Under the pieces are notes generated by a model. That model worked only from the letters and a program-made list of their open reading frames with translations. It was not told the DNA's origin and did no database searches. A stretch of 62,743 nt of DNA from Ignavibacteria bacterium. GTDB lineage: Bacteria > Bacteroidota > Ignavibacteria > Kapaibacteriales > UBA4661. Made by a program: the position numbers and the translations under genes. The stretch spans positions 1 to 62,743 of the forward strand of contig CANHDJ010000018.1 in NCBI GenBank assembly GCA_947459425.1, in the 5' to 3' direction. Shown in pieces: positions 35,989-45,017 of the stretch. How positions within the stretch are numbered: the stretch's first letter is position 1; the number at the start of each line of letters is the position of its first letter.

Positions 35989-38907
35989 CTACACGCGACT
36001 TGCCCGCTCAACAAGAGCAATAAACGACTGATATTCTTTGCCAACTGCCGTCGTCATACCGATTTGACACGTTGGATTGCTGGAATAATAGCCGTCATAC
36101 TGGCGTTCACGGGCTTCGCGGGCTTCCAAGAGCGTCGCATTTGCTGTGAGTTCCGGCGCTATCATTCCTCTATCGCCTGCAAAAGCGCAGCAGCCAACGT
36201 TGATTGGCGTGAAAGCCTCGTCCGCACAGGCTTCGGCGACAGATTGGAGTTTGTCGGCGAAACCTAATTTAATGACCGAGCAGACGGGATGAAGCAAAGC
36301 AGATTCCCGCAAGCGCGTTAGTAAGCCGCGTTCCAGCAATTTCGGCAATAAAGTATCGTGAACGTATTCTATCGAATCCAAAATTGTCAACTGCGTAAAC
36401 CGCTCCAATGCTTGTCCCGTGAGATCTTTTCCGGCATTGCGGAAAGTGTAAGTGCAGGAACTCGCATCGGTCAATATCGGCAAGCGCCCGCCGTCTGACC
36501 ACTCCCAAAACTCATTCACCGTGCGCTCCATCATATCGCGGTACGCCTCGGTGAAGCCCTTCGAGGAAAATGGCGTTCCGCAGCAATAACTCGTGCTTTT
36601 TTCGGGAATCCACAACGCCACTCCCGCCCGCTCTGCCACGCGGAGCAGCATTTCCACTTGATTCAAACTCTTTTCGCTTTCGCCACCGCCCATCATGCGT
36701 GTCACACACGCCGGAAAGTAGATGGCATCAGGATTCTTGGAGGATGTGTGCGGCAAACGAATCGGTGTGCCAATATTCTCATTCCAGCCCGGAAGCCTTG
36801 TATCAAGGACTTTTCCGGCAACATCGCTCATAAAATCCAGCACGCCCGCCGCGCCGACACTTTCCAGAAAACGCCCGGCTTTTACGCCCACTTTTGCAAT
36901 CGTTTCGGCTGCATGAAAATGCCGTGAAATCGTGCGGGCATTGTCCTGTGCGAAGTCCGAGTGCTGCTTGTTGCGAAGCACCTTCACGAGGTCGCCGGTG
37001 TTGATATGGACAGGGCAAATCGTGGCGCACATTCCATCGGTAGCACACGTTTCCAAGCCGTAGTAATCATAATCGCGCTCTAATTGCCACGAGTTAAATG
37101 GCGCATCGGGCAAGGTTTTACCAACTTTGGCAGCATTGTTTACACGAGTAATCTCGCGCCGCACAACAATTCTCTGGCGTGGAGTCAGCGTCAAACCTTG
37201 CGAGGGACATTTATTTTCGCACCAACCACACTCAATGCAACTATCGACCTCTTTTTCAACCACTGGAATCGGCTTTAAATTCTCCACGTGCGCCTTCGGA
37301 TTATCATTCAAAATTACACCCGGATTCAGAATATTGTTCGGGTCAATGAGCGCCTTCAAGCGCCGCATAATTGCGTACGCCTCAGCGCCCCACTCCATTT
37401 CAACGTAAGGAGCCATATTTCGCCCCGTGCCATGTTCTGCCTTGAGCGAACCATCGAAGCGTCCGACGACCAATTCCGCAATATCATCCATCAGTCCGCC
37501 AAACTGCGCTACGTCTGCTTCGGTGTCAAATGATTGCGCAAGCGTAAAATGCAAATTCCCATCCTTCGCATGACCAAAGACTACGCCGTCGGGATATCCA
37601 TGCTTTACAAACAGCTCTTGAAGTGCAATTACACCATTGGCGAGGTGTTCAATCGGAAAGGCAATATCTTCGTTAATAACCGTTGTTCCGGGGCGACGTT
37701 TGGCGCTGACCACAGGAATTACACCTTTGCGCAGCTTCCAGAAAATGGCTTGCTGCTTCGGGTCTTCGGTAAAAGGCTGCGTGGCAATGAGCGGCAATGA
37801 GGGCAGAAGCGCTTCGCCCGCTTCGCGCAAGGTTTGGAGAGCCTCTTTGCTGACGGCTTGGTATTCTACCAGCAAACAAGCGGCTGTTGGGGCGAGTGCA
37901 TCAATAATATCCTTCGGAGCGCCGTACTGGTCGCGCATGGCAGCAAGCGAGGCGTAGTCCATAAGTTCGAGTGCGGCAGCGCCGGAATCGCGCAGAGCGA
38001 CAATCGCACCACAGGCTTCGGCAACCGTTCCGAAAAAGAGCAGCGCCGTTGATTTCATCGGCAAATCTGGCACTGTGTGGAATCCCGCCTCAGCAATAAA
38101 GCCAAGTGTGCCTTCCGAGCCAACCATCAAATGGCGTAAAATCTCAACGGGCGTGTGGTAATCCAAAAATGCATTGATGCCGTAACCGACGGTGTTTTTA
38201 ATTTTATACTTACGGCGAATTTTCTCAACAAGTGGCGTATTTGCTTCTATCTCGGCTTTTAGTGCCATAAGCCCATCCGCTATTTCCGGCGATGTGCGTT
38301 GCAAAATATCATTGGCATCGTCGGCAGCCGAATCAATGACCACACCGTTCGGAAGCATAAACGTCAAGGATTCAAGCGTATGATAGGTGTTTTGGGTAAC
38401 GCCGCAGCACATTCCACTGGCGTTATTGGCAACAATACCGCCAATCATACACGCCGCCATTGATGCGGGGTCAGGACCAATTTTCCTTCCATATTTCCGC
38501 AAATAATCATTAACCTTTGAGCCAACCATGCCGGGACCAACCCGCACCACTGCTCCATTTCCCCCAATCGCAATCGCATCCCACGCCCCACGTGTGATGT
38601 CCACAATCACGCCACTCGTCACGGCTTGCCCGGAAAGACTTGTTCCGGCAGCGCGGAAGGTTAGCGGAATGCGGCGGTCATTGCTCCATGCCATGATGCG
38701 GCGCACATCGTCGAGCGATTCCGGACGCACGATTGCCTCCGGCACAAGACGGTAACAGCTTGCGTCATGGGCATAGGCGATGCGCTCTATCGGGCGCGTC
38801 AGCACTTGGTCGGGGCGCAAAATGGTTTCAAGCGAGGAGGCGATGTTCGTTAAGGCAAGTCTTGGTGCTGTCTGCGGCTGAAGTGCAGTGGTATCGGTGT
38901 ATTCCAT
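35989..38907 (-). CDS. FAD and Fe-S D-2-hydroxyacid dehydrogenase, YdiJ-like
   Basis: This 972-residue fusion has an N-terminal FAD_binding_4 domain (about 45-230; PLTFRAAGTSLSGQA, GPDPASMAACMIGG), a FAD-oxidase C-terminal domain (about 250-520; HAKDGNLHFT), two cysteine-rich ferredoxin-like motifs (CIECGWCENKCPSQG and CATDGMCATICPVH), and CCG-type domains (YCCGTPFSSKG; VGCCAFAGDRG). The architecture is that of YdiJ/D-2-hydroxyglutarate dehydrogenase or D-lactate dehydrogenase, feeding electrons to quinone or a cytochrome. The exact substrate is not determined. It is a stand-alone gene. Confidence 0.9.
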   Translation of the reverse strand: MEYTDTTALQPQTAPRLALTNIASSLETILRPDQVLTRPIERIAYAHDASCYRLVPEAIVRPESLDDVRRIMAWSNDRRIPLTFRAAGTSLSGQAVTSGVIVDITRGAWDAIAIGGNGAVVRVGPGMVGSKVNDYLRKYGRKIGPDPASMAACMIGGIVANNASGMCCGVTQNTYHTLESLTFMLPNGVVIDSAADDANDILQRTSPEIADGLMALKAEIEANTPLVEKIRRKYKIKNTVGYGINAFLDYHTPVEILRHLMVGSEGTLGFIAEAGFHTVPDLPMKSTALLFFGTVAEACGAIVALRDSGAAALELMDYASLAAMRDQYGAPKDIIDALAPTAACLLVEYQAVSKEALQTLREAGEALLPSLPLIATQPFTEDPKQQAIFWKLRKGVIPVVSAKRRPGTTVINEDIAFPIEHLANGVIALQELFVKHGYPDGVVFGHAKDGNLHFTLAQSFDTEADVAQFGGLMDDIAELVVGRFDGSLKAEHGTGRNMAPYVEMEWGAEAYAIMRRLKALIDPNNILNPGVILNDNPKAHVENLKPIPVVEKEVDSCIECGWCENKCPSQGLTLTPRQRIVVRREITRVNNAAKVGKTLPDAPFNSWQLERDYDYYGLETCATDGMCATICPVHINTGDLVKVLRNKQHSDFAQDNARTISRHFHAAETIAKVGVKAGRFLESVGAAGVLDFMSDVAGKVLDTRLPGWNENIGTPIRLPHTSSKNPDAIYFPACVTRMMGGGESEKSLNQVEMLLRVAERAGVALWIPEKSTSYCCGTPFSSKGFTEAYRDMMERTVNEFWEWSDGGRLPILTDASSCTYTFRNAGKDLTGQALERFTQLTILDSIEYVHDTLLPKLLERGLLTRLRESALLHPVCSVIKLGFADKLQSVAEACADEAFTPINVGCCAFAGDRGMIAPELTANATLLEAREARERQYDGYYSSNPTCQIGMTTAVGKEYQSFIALVERASRV

Positions 38908-38969
38908 GATAACTGGTGATGAAATAATGAGAAAAATTCACTTTCGTGTTCGATGTTGAGAAACATATT

Positions 38970-39887
38970 TTATTGCTTTCCGCCAATGCCTACGCGAAAT
39001 GTTTCCACGCATTTGCGGTCTTGCATCGTGACATAAACCGTTTTGCCGTCTTTTCCGCCAAAGGTGAGATTGCTACAATCTTTGCCCTTGAGTGGAATTT
39101 CCCGCATTAACGCACCTTTGGGCGAAAACACCGCAATTACGCCCTTTCCATAGCGCGTAACGTAGAGATTTCCTGCATTATCGCACTTCATTCCATCCAA
39201 ACCAAAATCTGTAAACGAAGCAAATAAGCGCTTTTGTGAAACATTTCCCGATTTGTCCAGACGATATGCCCAAATTCGGCGCTGGAGGCTTTCATTGACG
39301 TAGAGCGTTGTTTCGTCGGGGCTGCAAGTAACTCCGTTGGTTGTTCCCATCGCACTGTCAATCAATGTAGCTCTTCCCGTCAATCCATCGCCATTGGGTT
39401 CAATTCGCCAGAGTTTTCCCGTCGAATCTTTCCAGTTCGGATCGGAGGCGAAAAGAACCCCTTGAGATGTGATGCAGAGGTCATTCGGCTGGTTAAACCG
39501 CTCGGAGTGGACGTATTCACGGATTTCCTTCGTTGCGGTGTCCAAAAGCAAGATGTTATGGGCTTTGTAGTCGGCAATATAGATTTCACCACGCTTCCCC
39601 ATGCGCAAACTGTTCCCGATGCTTCCCAATGGAAGCGTTGCAAAGCGCTCCACATCAGCCTTTGTGCCTTCTTTCAATCGCTCTGTTTTTACCAAGCCAA
39701 TCGTGCCATCACGCTCGAAATTCACCACAAACAAGCGTCCACGCCCGTCCACAACAGGTCCTTCGCAATTTCGTGTGAAAATCTGCTCGGCAGTAAGGTC
39801 GCGCACTGGCTGTGCGTGACTTTGGAGCGTAGCAAAATTGACCGACAAGGCAAAAATAGCGGATAATTGAAGGAGGAAGCGTTGCAT
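38970..39887 (-). CDS. Secreted SMP-30/gluconolactonase-like beta-propeller protein
   Basis: This 305-residue protein has a signal peptide (MQRFLLQLSAIFALSV, ending near SHAQ) and a six-bladed propeller with SMP-30/LRE patterns: GPVVDGRGRLFVVNFERDG, FNQPNDLCITSQGVLFASDP, NGVTCSPDETTLYVNES and GLDGMKCDNAGNLYVTRYG. Members hydrolyse sugar lactones using a Glu/Asn/Asp metal site; the E and N in those motifs are consistent. The substrate is unknown. A palindrome 65 bp upstream may be an operator. Confidence 0.85.
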   Translation of the reverse strand: MQRFLLQLSAIFALSVNFATLQSHAQPVRDLTAEQIFTRNCEGPVVDGRGRLFVVNFERDGTIGLVKTERLKEGTKADVERFATLPLGSIGNSLRMGKRGEIYIADYKAHNILLLDTATKEIREYVHSERFNQPNDLCITSQGVLFASDPNWKDSTGKLWRIEPNGDGLTGRATLIDSAMGTTNGVTCSPDETTLYVNESLQRRIWAYRLDKSGNVSQKRLFASFTDFGLDGMKCDNAGNLYVTRYGKGVIAVFSPKGALMREIPLKGKDCSNLTFGGKDGKTVYVTMQDRKCVETFRVGIGGKQ

Positions 39888-39951
39888 ATGTGGAGTATTG
39901 GGTGAAAAGAAGAGATCGTGTCAGATACTTGATAAGATTGTGGACAACATA

Positions 39952-39966
39952 GTCAAATGATTTGAC
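39952..39966. promoter_or_regulatory. 15-bp palindrome, candidate operator
   Basis: GTCAAAT-G-ATTTGAC is a perfect inverted repeat with a one-base centre. It lies about 65 bp upstream of the SMP-30-like start (minus strand). Such symmetry suits a dimeric repressor or activator, but the regulator is unknown. Confidence 0.35.
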
Positions 39967-40046
39967 AAGTTCAACGGAGGATTTATGCGCTCTTCAGCCT
40001 GAATTTACCCGAAGGCGGTATCGTCCATGTATTTTTCGAGCATTCC

Positions 40047-42170
40047 TTAAAACCTCACCGAAATCCCGCCATAGAAGCCGCGTCCTGGGAAAAGCGGTAT
40101 GCTATTGATACGACGAGAAATGTCTGGCATCCAGATTGCACCTGCCGAAAGAATATCTTCACCACGAAGATTGATGATAATATGCGGCAATCCGGCAATA
40201 TCGAACAAGTCGGTAATATCAATATTCACATTAGCGCTCAGAAGGTTGTAACCGTCAACGGTAGGGTTAATCTGTGGTATAGGCGGTGTACCGTTTGGCG
40301 TTGGTAAAATATTGGGTTTACTGTTGAAAATATTGAAAATACTTGCGGCAATGCCATTTTTTGTATCATATCCAATGCCAACTTTGACCATCCAATTGGG
40401 CATCATCGTCACGTCGCGGAGTGTTGGTCCGTCGGTATTTGTTTGATACGATACCGAACTCAAGATATACAATTCATTAGTTGGTGCGTATTTTGCTTCT
40501 AATTCCGCGCCTTCCAGTTGAAATGAACCAAAATTCTGCATTTCAGTTCGTGCAGGCTGCCCAGGTGGGGCAACATTGCGAGGAGCAATGAGGTTATTTT
40601 GCCATGAGTGAAAATATACGGCGGCAAGGCGCACGTTCTCTTGTTCCCAGAACACTTCTGCATCCAGAGACTCGTTAGTTTCGGGACGGAGACGTGGATT
40701 TCCAAGACCATTTTGGTTAATCGAAAAATTCTCAAATCCAACGGCTGCCCGAAATGCTTGACCGTAAAAGGCTTTTACGCCAAATTCTGAGGTAATATTC
40801 CAGATGGCAGCAAGGCGAGGCGAAATATCGGCATCAATATTCACCGCTTTATTTAACTGTGCGCCAGCCGTAAACCTCAAATTTTCAAGGGGCTGCCAAT
40901 GCGCCTCAGCGTAAACACTCCACCACAATTGATTGTATTCCGGTACAATCACCGAAGCGTTGGAAGCGAATGTTTGTATTCCGTAACGGCTATGCAGCAA
41001 TCCACCCACTATCATATTGAATGTGTTAATGGGTTTATAGTTCAAGGTTAATTCGAGTAGCCCATCATTGGAAAAAAGCCGTTCAGCGTGTTGTGTTTCA
41101 TAACGATTAAGCGTACCACTCAGCGTAGCTTGAAGAGCATCTGAGAAGCTATGAGTATAGCTGAGATCAGCATTGAGGGTAAAATTTGTTAAGACCCCCG
41201 GTGGTCTGGTAATCGCCGGTCCAAAAGTGCTTGCACGGTAGTCGGTAACAAAAATCTGTGCTTTCAATCCACCCAAGGAGGCAGAAGCCATCGCGCTAAG
41301 AGAGCGTTGAAAGGGATTATAGGAAATTTCTTGTGGCGGTCTGCCCATCTGCGGTGGCAAACGGAAAGGCACCGTCCAGTTTGGAAGATCATTGTACTGC
41401 AAACCCGCATCAAATCGTGCGTCGCCAAGTGGTGTTTTGAAGGACATACCTGCTTGGGCGGAAGCCGTGATAGCGCCGAATGTTCCGCCCCGCGCAGAAA
41501 TACTTGCCTCATTCGATGTTTTGGTGATAATATTAACCGTTCCGGTGAACGCATTTGAGCCGTATAATACTGAGCCGGGTCCTCGCAGAACCTCAATCCG
41601 TTCAATAGAAGCAAGCGGAAAGCCGTTCAGCACTTGTGCGTAGATGCCTCCAAAGAGCGATTCTCTCATTGGGCGACCATTGATGAGGATAAGAACGTGT
41701 TTACTCGAAAGAGAGCGGAATAAATCACCGCGCATGGTGAAATTATTTTGAAAAAGTGATGAGGCGTAGAGTTGGACGGAAACAACATAGTTGAGAACGT
41801 CGGTAAGGGTACGAGCGCCAAAAAGCGCAATTTCTTTCGCCGTGATAACAGAGACTATTCCTGGGGCATCATTCAAGGTTTCATCAGACTTCGAGGCGGT
41901 ATTTACCAACAATTTCAGCAATTCATCCACCGACGCAACCCCGACAATACGCGAGAGTTCCGTGATTTCTTCCAGCGACAAGGCGCTCAATTCCTCGAAC
42001 TTCATGGCGAGAATTTGTTTGCGGGTTGGTTTTGCCGACAAAGTACGTTCTTGTTTGCTCATAGAGGAGTCTTGAGCAAAAGTTTCGCCCGCTATTATCA
42101 GCGAGAATGTGAGTGCCAATGCCAAAACAGCAGTGTAGATGCGGCTTGCAGGGTGATGATAGCGTATCAT
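40047..42170 (-). CDS. TonB-dependent outer-membrane receptor
   Basis: This 707-residue protein has a signal peptide, an unusual N-terminal helical region (about 40-95; KFEELSALSLEEITELSRIV), then the plug domain (about 95-205; DAPGIVSVITAKEIALFGA, ILINGRPMRESLFGG, IEVLRGPGSVLYGSNAFTG) and a 22-strand barrel ending in aromatic FYGGISVRF. It imports an unknown ligand using TonB energy. It overlaps the upstream YfiR-like gene by 4 nt (ATGA), so the two are translationally coupled. Confidence 0.92.
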   Translation of the reverse strand: MIRYHHPASRIYTAVLALALTFSLIIAGETFAQDSSMSKQERTLSAKPTRKQILAMKFEELSALSLEEITELSRIVGVASVDELLKLLVNTASKSDETLNDAPGIVSVITAKEIALFGARTLTDVLNYVVSVQLYASSLFQNNFTMRGDLFRSLSSKHVLILINGRPMRESLFGGIYAQVLNGFPLASIERIEVLRGPGSVLYGSNAFTGTVNIITKTSNEASISARGGTFGAITASAQAGMSFKTPLGDARFDAGLQYNDLPNWTVPFRLPPQMGRPPQEISYNPFQRSLSAMASASLGGLKAQIFVTDYRASTFGPAITRPPGVLTNFTLNADLSYTHSFSDALQATLSGTLNRYETQHAERLFSNDGLLELTLNYKPINTFNMIVGGLLHSRYGIQTFASNASVIVPEYNQLWWSVYAEAHWQPLENLRFTAGAQLNKAVNIDADISPRLAAIWNITSEFGVKAFYGQAFRAAVGFENFSINQNGLGNPRLRPETNESLDAEVFWEQENVRLAAVYFHSWQNNLIAPRNVAPPGQPARTEMQNFGSFQLEGAELEAKYAPTNELYILSSVSYQTNTDGPTLRDVTMMPNWMVKVGIGYDTKNGIAASIFNIFNSKPNILPTPNGTPPIPQINPTVDGYNLLSANVNIDITDLFDIAGLPHIIINLRGEDILSAGAIWMPDISRRINSIPLFPGRGFYGGISVRF

Positions 42171-42682
42171 TGTGTACCTCCTTCGACAATCGTTGCCAGA
42201 CGGAGCAGATCATCCTGCAAACGCAATCCGACAGATTCGGCAGCTTTTTTGTTGATTTCAAACTTCTTTTCGCCAGTGGATAAAATACTAATGTGGCTGC
42301 CTTCCTTTGCCATGCCTACTCCTTTGGTGATGATAAGAACGGGCTTGCCGCGTACTGCATCAAGAACACGTTGAAGTTTTTTACTGTATTGGTCGGGAAG
42401 AAAAATGATATGACAAGAATTGAGACCGGAAATCTCGTCAAAAAGCCGGACTTTGATGGTCTGTTCGCCGACTTTTTTGCCCGTCAGAGAGCGGTCAAGC
42501 TGCGCGGCAATATCGGAGCTACCCACAACGCCGATGATATAGTCGCCTGAGGAGCGCTCGGCTGGATAGCGCACCATTGCTGTCATCTTGAGGATATAGA
42601 GCGATTCAAACAAGCCCTGCTGGGCAAGTATTATCGTACTCCACAAGAGGAGGAATAGAATCAAAAGCCATCGGTGTTTCAT
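42167..42682 (-). CDS. YfiR-like periplasmic protein (DUF4154)
   Basis: This 171-residue secreted protein has a signal peptide (MKHRWLLILFLLLWSTIILA) and a DUF4154 core with LYILKMTAMVRYPAE near the N-terminus, IGVVGSSDIAAQL in the middle and INKKAAESVGLRLQDDLLRL at the end. YfiR in Pseudomonas represses a membrane diguanylate cyclase, but here no cyclase is adjacent. The 4-nt overlap with the receptor gene suggests a joint function, such as sensing at the receptor (inference). Confidence 0.85.
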   Translation of the reverse strand: MKHRWLLILFLLLWSTIILAQQGLFESLYILKMTAMVRYPAERSSGDYIIGVVGSSDIAAQLDRSLTGKKVGEQTIKVRLFDEISGLNSCHIIFLPDQYSKKLQRVLDAVRGKPVLIITKGVGMAKEGSHISILSTGEKKFEINKKAAESVGLRLQDDLLRLATIVEGGTQ

Positions 42683-42808
42683 TGCCGGAAATCCTTCGTT
42701 ATGCGGCGATAGTCCGTAAGGTTTTGAGAAAATATTGGGCGCTTGGGCAGTGTGGGTGCTGCGCGGCGCGTTCGAGGGAGAAATATTGCCTTTGCAATCC
42801 TCCTGCGA

Positions 42809-42839
42809 TTGTTAGCAACTTATCTCTTCTCTACCTTTA
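42809..42839 (+). promoter_or_regulatory. Possible Bacteroidota-type promoter
   Basis: TTG (42809-42811), 20-nt spacer, TACCTTTA (42832-42839), one base from TAnnTTTG. It lies 90 nt before the ATG at 42930, which has AGGAG upstream. Confidence 0.45.
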
Positions 42840-42929
42840 ATCCAAGATGAGCAATATTTTTTGTGACTTTTTCACCCATTTTGCCTCTTACCGAAAAAGG
42901 CATTTTTTCACAAACTCAGGAGAAAACCC

Positions 42930-43883
42930 ATGATGATTCGTATCGTATCCTTATGCGTGATATTGCTCTATTGCTCTTCAAATCTTGTATTGCGGGCAGA
43001 GAATATTGAAAGCTCTATCAATGCAGTGCTTGGTGACCGTAGTTTTGTGGAGTGTTTTGGGGAACGTCCCAATGCAAATACAAACGAACAACTCCGCATC
43101 ACCACACATTTGGCATACATTGAACGTGTACTGCGCAGCAAAGATGTTGCACATTTATCGGCAGAACTTCGTCATAAACGGTCTTTCCTCTTGGATAAAC
43201 TCCATCAGTACCGCATCAATGGACGCTTCCCGCGCAATTACTTCGGCGGGAATGGTCGGAAACCTTGTTTTATTGACAAACATGACAATATCTGTGCGGT
43301 GGGTTATTTGGTTGCACAATCTGCCGGATATCGTCTTGCAGAGCGCATTAACACTCAACATCAGTACGATCTAATCAAGGATATGAATATGCCCGAACTC
43401 ACCGAATGGGTGGCGGCATCGGGTTTGACGCTGGAAGAGTGCGCAATGATTCAGCCAGCATACAGCTCAATTTCACCAATTCCGACAGAATATGCCGTCG
43501 CTTCAGTTGCCTTGAACGGTTTCAATATTGCATTGGGGATTATCAATACGGAACAAATCGTTAATGGCTCAAATGCGAAGGTTTCACCAATACTAGGTGC
43601 GGCAAGCGGCATCGCGTCGGTTGTATTGGGCAGTTTGAACTTGTACCAAGAAATACGTTATTGGGGAACGTTCTTTCCGCCCGTGAACTCACCTATCAAG
43701 GTGATCGACCCAATTTCTGCGGCTAATATCGGCTTTGGAGCAGCCTCTGTCTTTCTTAGCGCATGGAATTTCTTTTCCGATACGCCGCTTGTTCAATCAC
43801 AGACAACGACGCTGCATCTCTACACCGCACCAATGCCTCAAGAGCAAGTCTCTATGGGACTTCGATTGAGACTTACGCTGTGA
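42930..43883 (+). CDS. Secreted protein with a conserved uncharacterised CAVGYL domain
   Basis: This 317-residue protein has a signal peptide (MMIRIVSLCVILLYCSSN) and a domain at about 70-180 with HQYRINGRFPRNYFGGN, KPCFIDKHDNICAVGYLV, AERINTQHQYDLIKDM and the ending ASGLTLEECAMIQPAY. I recognise the pattern from uncharacterised proteins of Bacteroidota and Myxococcota, but no function is known to me. After it comes a Gly/Ala/Ser-rich hydrophobic part. Two cysteines in CFID and ICAV are well placed for a disulfide. A single gene with its own promoter. Confidence 0.75.
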   Translation: MMIRIVSLCVILLYCSSNLVLRAENIESSINAVLGDRSFVECFGERPNANTNEQLRITTHLAYIERVLRSKDVAHLSAELRHKRSFLLDKLHQYRINGRFPRNYFGGNGRKPCFIDKHDNICAVGYLVAQSAGYRLAERINTQHQYDLIKDMNMPELTEWVAASGLTLEECAMIQPAYSSISPIPTEYAVASVALNGFNIALGIINTEQIVNGSNAKVSPILGAASGIASVVLGSLNLYQEIRYWGTFFPPVNSPIKVIDPISAANIGFGAASVFLSAWNFFSDTPLVQSQTTTLHLYTAPMPQEQVSMGLRLRLTL

Positions 43884-43917
43884 TTTTTAATGGTTTTTTG
43901 TGAGTGTAGTCATTGGT

Positions 43918-44193
43918 TTATTCTCGAAATTCATGCTGTTGTTGCTTGGCAAGTTCGTATAAAAATTCCGGCGCGAAGCCTGCACCATTACGCCATTAGA
44001 CAGTCAGTGTGTCAGGTTTGATGCGGTCTTTGGCGAATTACTTCTTGCCTAAAAGCAGTTCAAATATTTCACCGTGAAGCTCGTTGCGCAAATCAACGCG
44101 CGAGGTTTTCCCAGTGGTGAAGTCACATTCGAGGCTGTAATCGCCGCAAACTCGAAACGAGTGAATATGGAAAAACATCGTGAAGGTAGTCAT
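43918..44193 (-). pseudogene. DUF2442 gene with two in-frame TAA codons
   Basis: Reading from ATG 44193 the frame encodes MFFHIHSFRVCGDYSLECDF and VDLRNELHGEIFELLLGKK, then TAA (44040-44038), then FAKDRIKPDTLTV, TAA (43998-43996), then WRNGAGFAPEFLYELAKQQ to a final TAA at 43918-43920. The whole 91-codon frame reads as DUF2442, whose C-terminal W-NG-D/GF-APE-LYE pattern is intact. The same frame is kept through both stops, so the lesions are point nonsense changes, not frameshifts. It lies 14 nt downstream of the NotI-like gene on the same strand. Either a recent pseudogene or sequencing errors; a recoding reading is unlikely. Confidence 0.75.
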
Positions 44194-44207
44194 GATGGTT
44201 CTCAGAA

Positions 44208-45017
44208 TCAAAAATTGAGGGTAATTGCTTTCGGAAGTTTGCGTTTGATAATAGCGATAACGTCGTCGTGCGTAATTTGCGCTGTGTTACCTAATTTTAG
44301 CATTCGCTCCACACCACCAGCGCTTGTACTGATGCGGCTTTCAAGTCGAAGGCGGTAGGAATCGTTTATGTCTAAACAATCGTACAAGTGAAAATGCACC
44401 GTGTCGTGCGCTTCAGCAGCATGAAAATGTTCGGTCTGAAATTCGCGCTGCATATAATCGAGAAATTGCCGTTGAATGACCAGAAGTAGCTTCTTTCCTA
44501 GAAACTCGAAGGTTTCTGCTTTATGATGAAGCTGCATAAGAATTGTTTTTGCGGACATTTTCCAATTTACGCCACACCCATATTCGCCGTACATTGCGCC
44601 CCGCATCAAATCTTCACGCGCAGCCCAAATACCGCCGGAACCAGTCGTGTCAAGCCCTTGAATTTCCAAACCAACATAATCAAGCACTTCCTCACCGCGC
44701 ATAGCGACAACAAAATAATCCACGCTTCCGCCCGGCATTGTAACCTCTGGCACAACAATATACCGTGCGCTACGAGTTTTTATCAGTGCTGCGGCATCAA
44801 CAAAAATTTGATGGTTTTGCAAAAAACGCTTTGGGCAAATGATAAGCGGTTGTTCTTGATAGCCAATAATACACGCACCAATGGTTTGTTCGGAATTACT
44901 TTTACGTTGTTTCACGCAACGCGAAGCCACGAAGGGGCATTGCTGCTCCGACAAAATACGCTTCCATGTCTGTTCGGAAGCGGTGTTCATGCCATAAAAC
45001 TCTAATGGTTGTTTCAT
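44208..45017 (-). CDS. NotI-type restriction endonuclease
   Basis: This 269-residue protein matches the NotI family. It has the iron-binding Cys4 set C27, C34, C49 and C61 (CPF, RCVK, GACI, ICPKRF) and a PD-(D/E)XK-type catalytic set: D100 in GSVDYFVV and E118-I-Q120 in GLEIQGLD. NotI itself cuts a GC-only 8-bp site; specificity here is unknown. It overlaps the methyltransferase start by 4 nt, the usual restriction-modification pairing. The target would be blocked by the methylase next to it. Confidence 0.85.
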   Translation of the reverse strand: MKQPLEFYGMNTASEQTWKRILSEQQCPFVASRCVKQRKSNSEQTIGACIIGYQEQPLIICPKRFLQNHQIFVDAAALIKTRSARYIVVPEVTMPGGSVDYFVVAMRGEEVLDYVGLEIQGLDTTGSGGIWAAREDLMRGAMYGEYGCGVNWKMSAKTILMQLHHKAETFEFLGKKLLLVIQRQFLDYMQREFQTEHFHAAEAHDTVHFHLYDCLDINDSYRLRLESRISTSAGGVERMLKLGNTAQITHDDVIAIIKRKLPKAITLNF

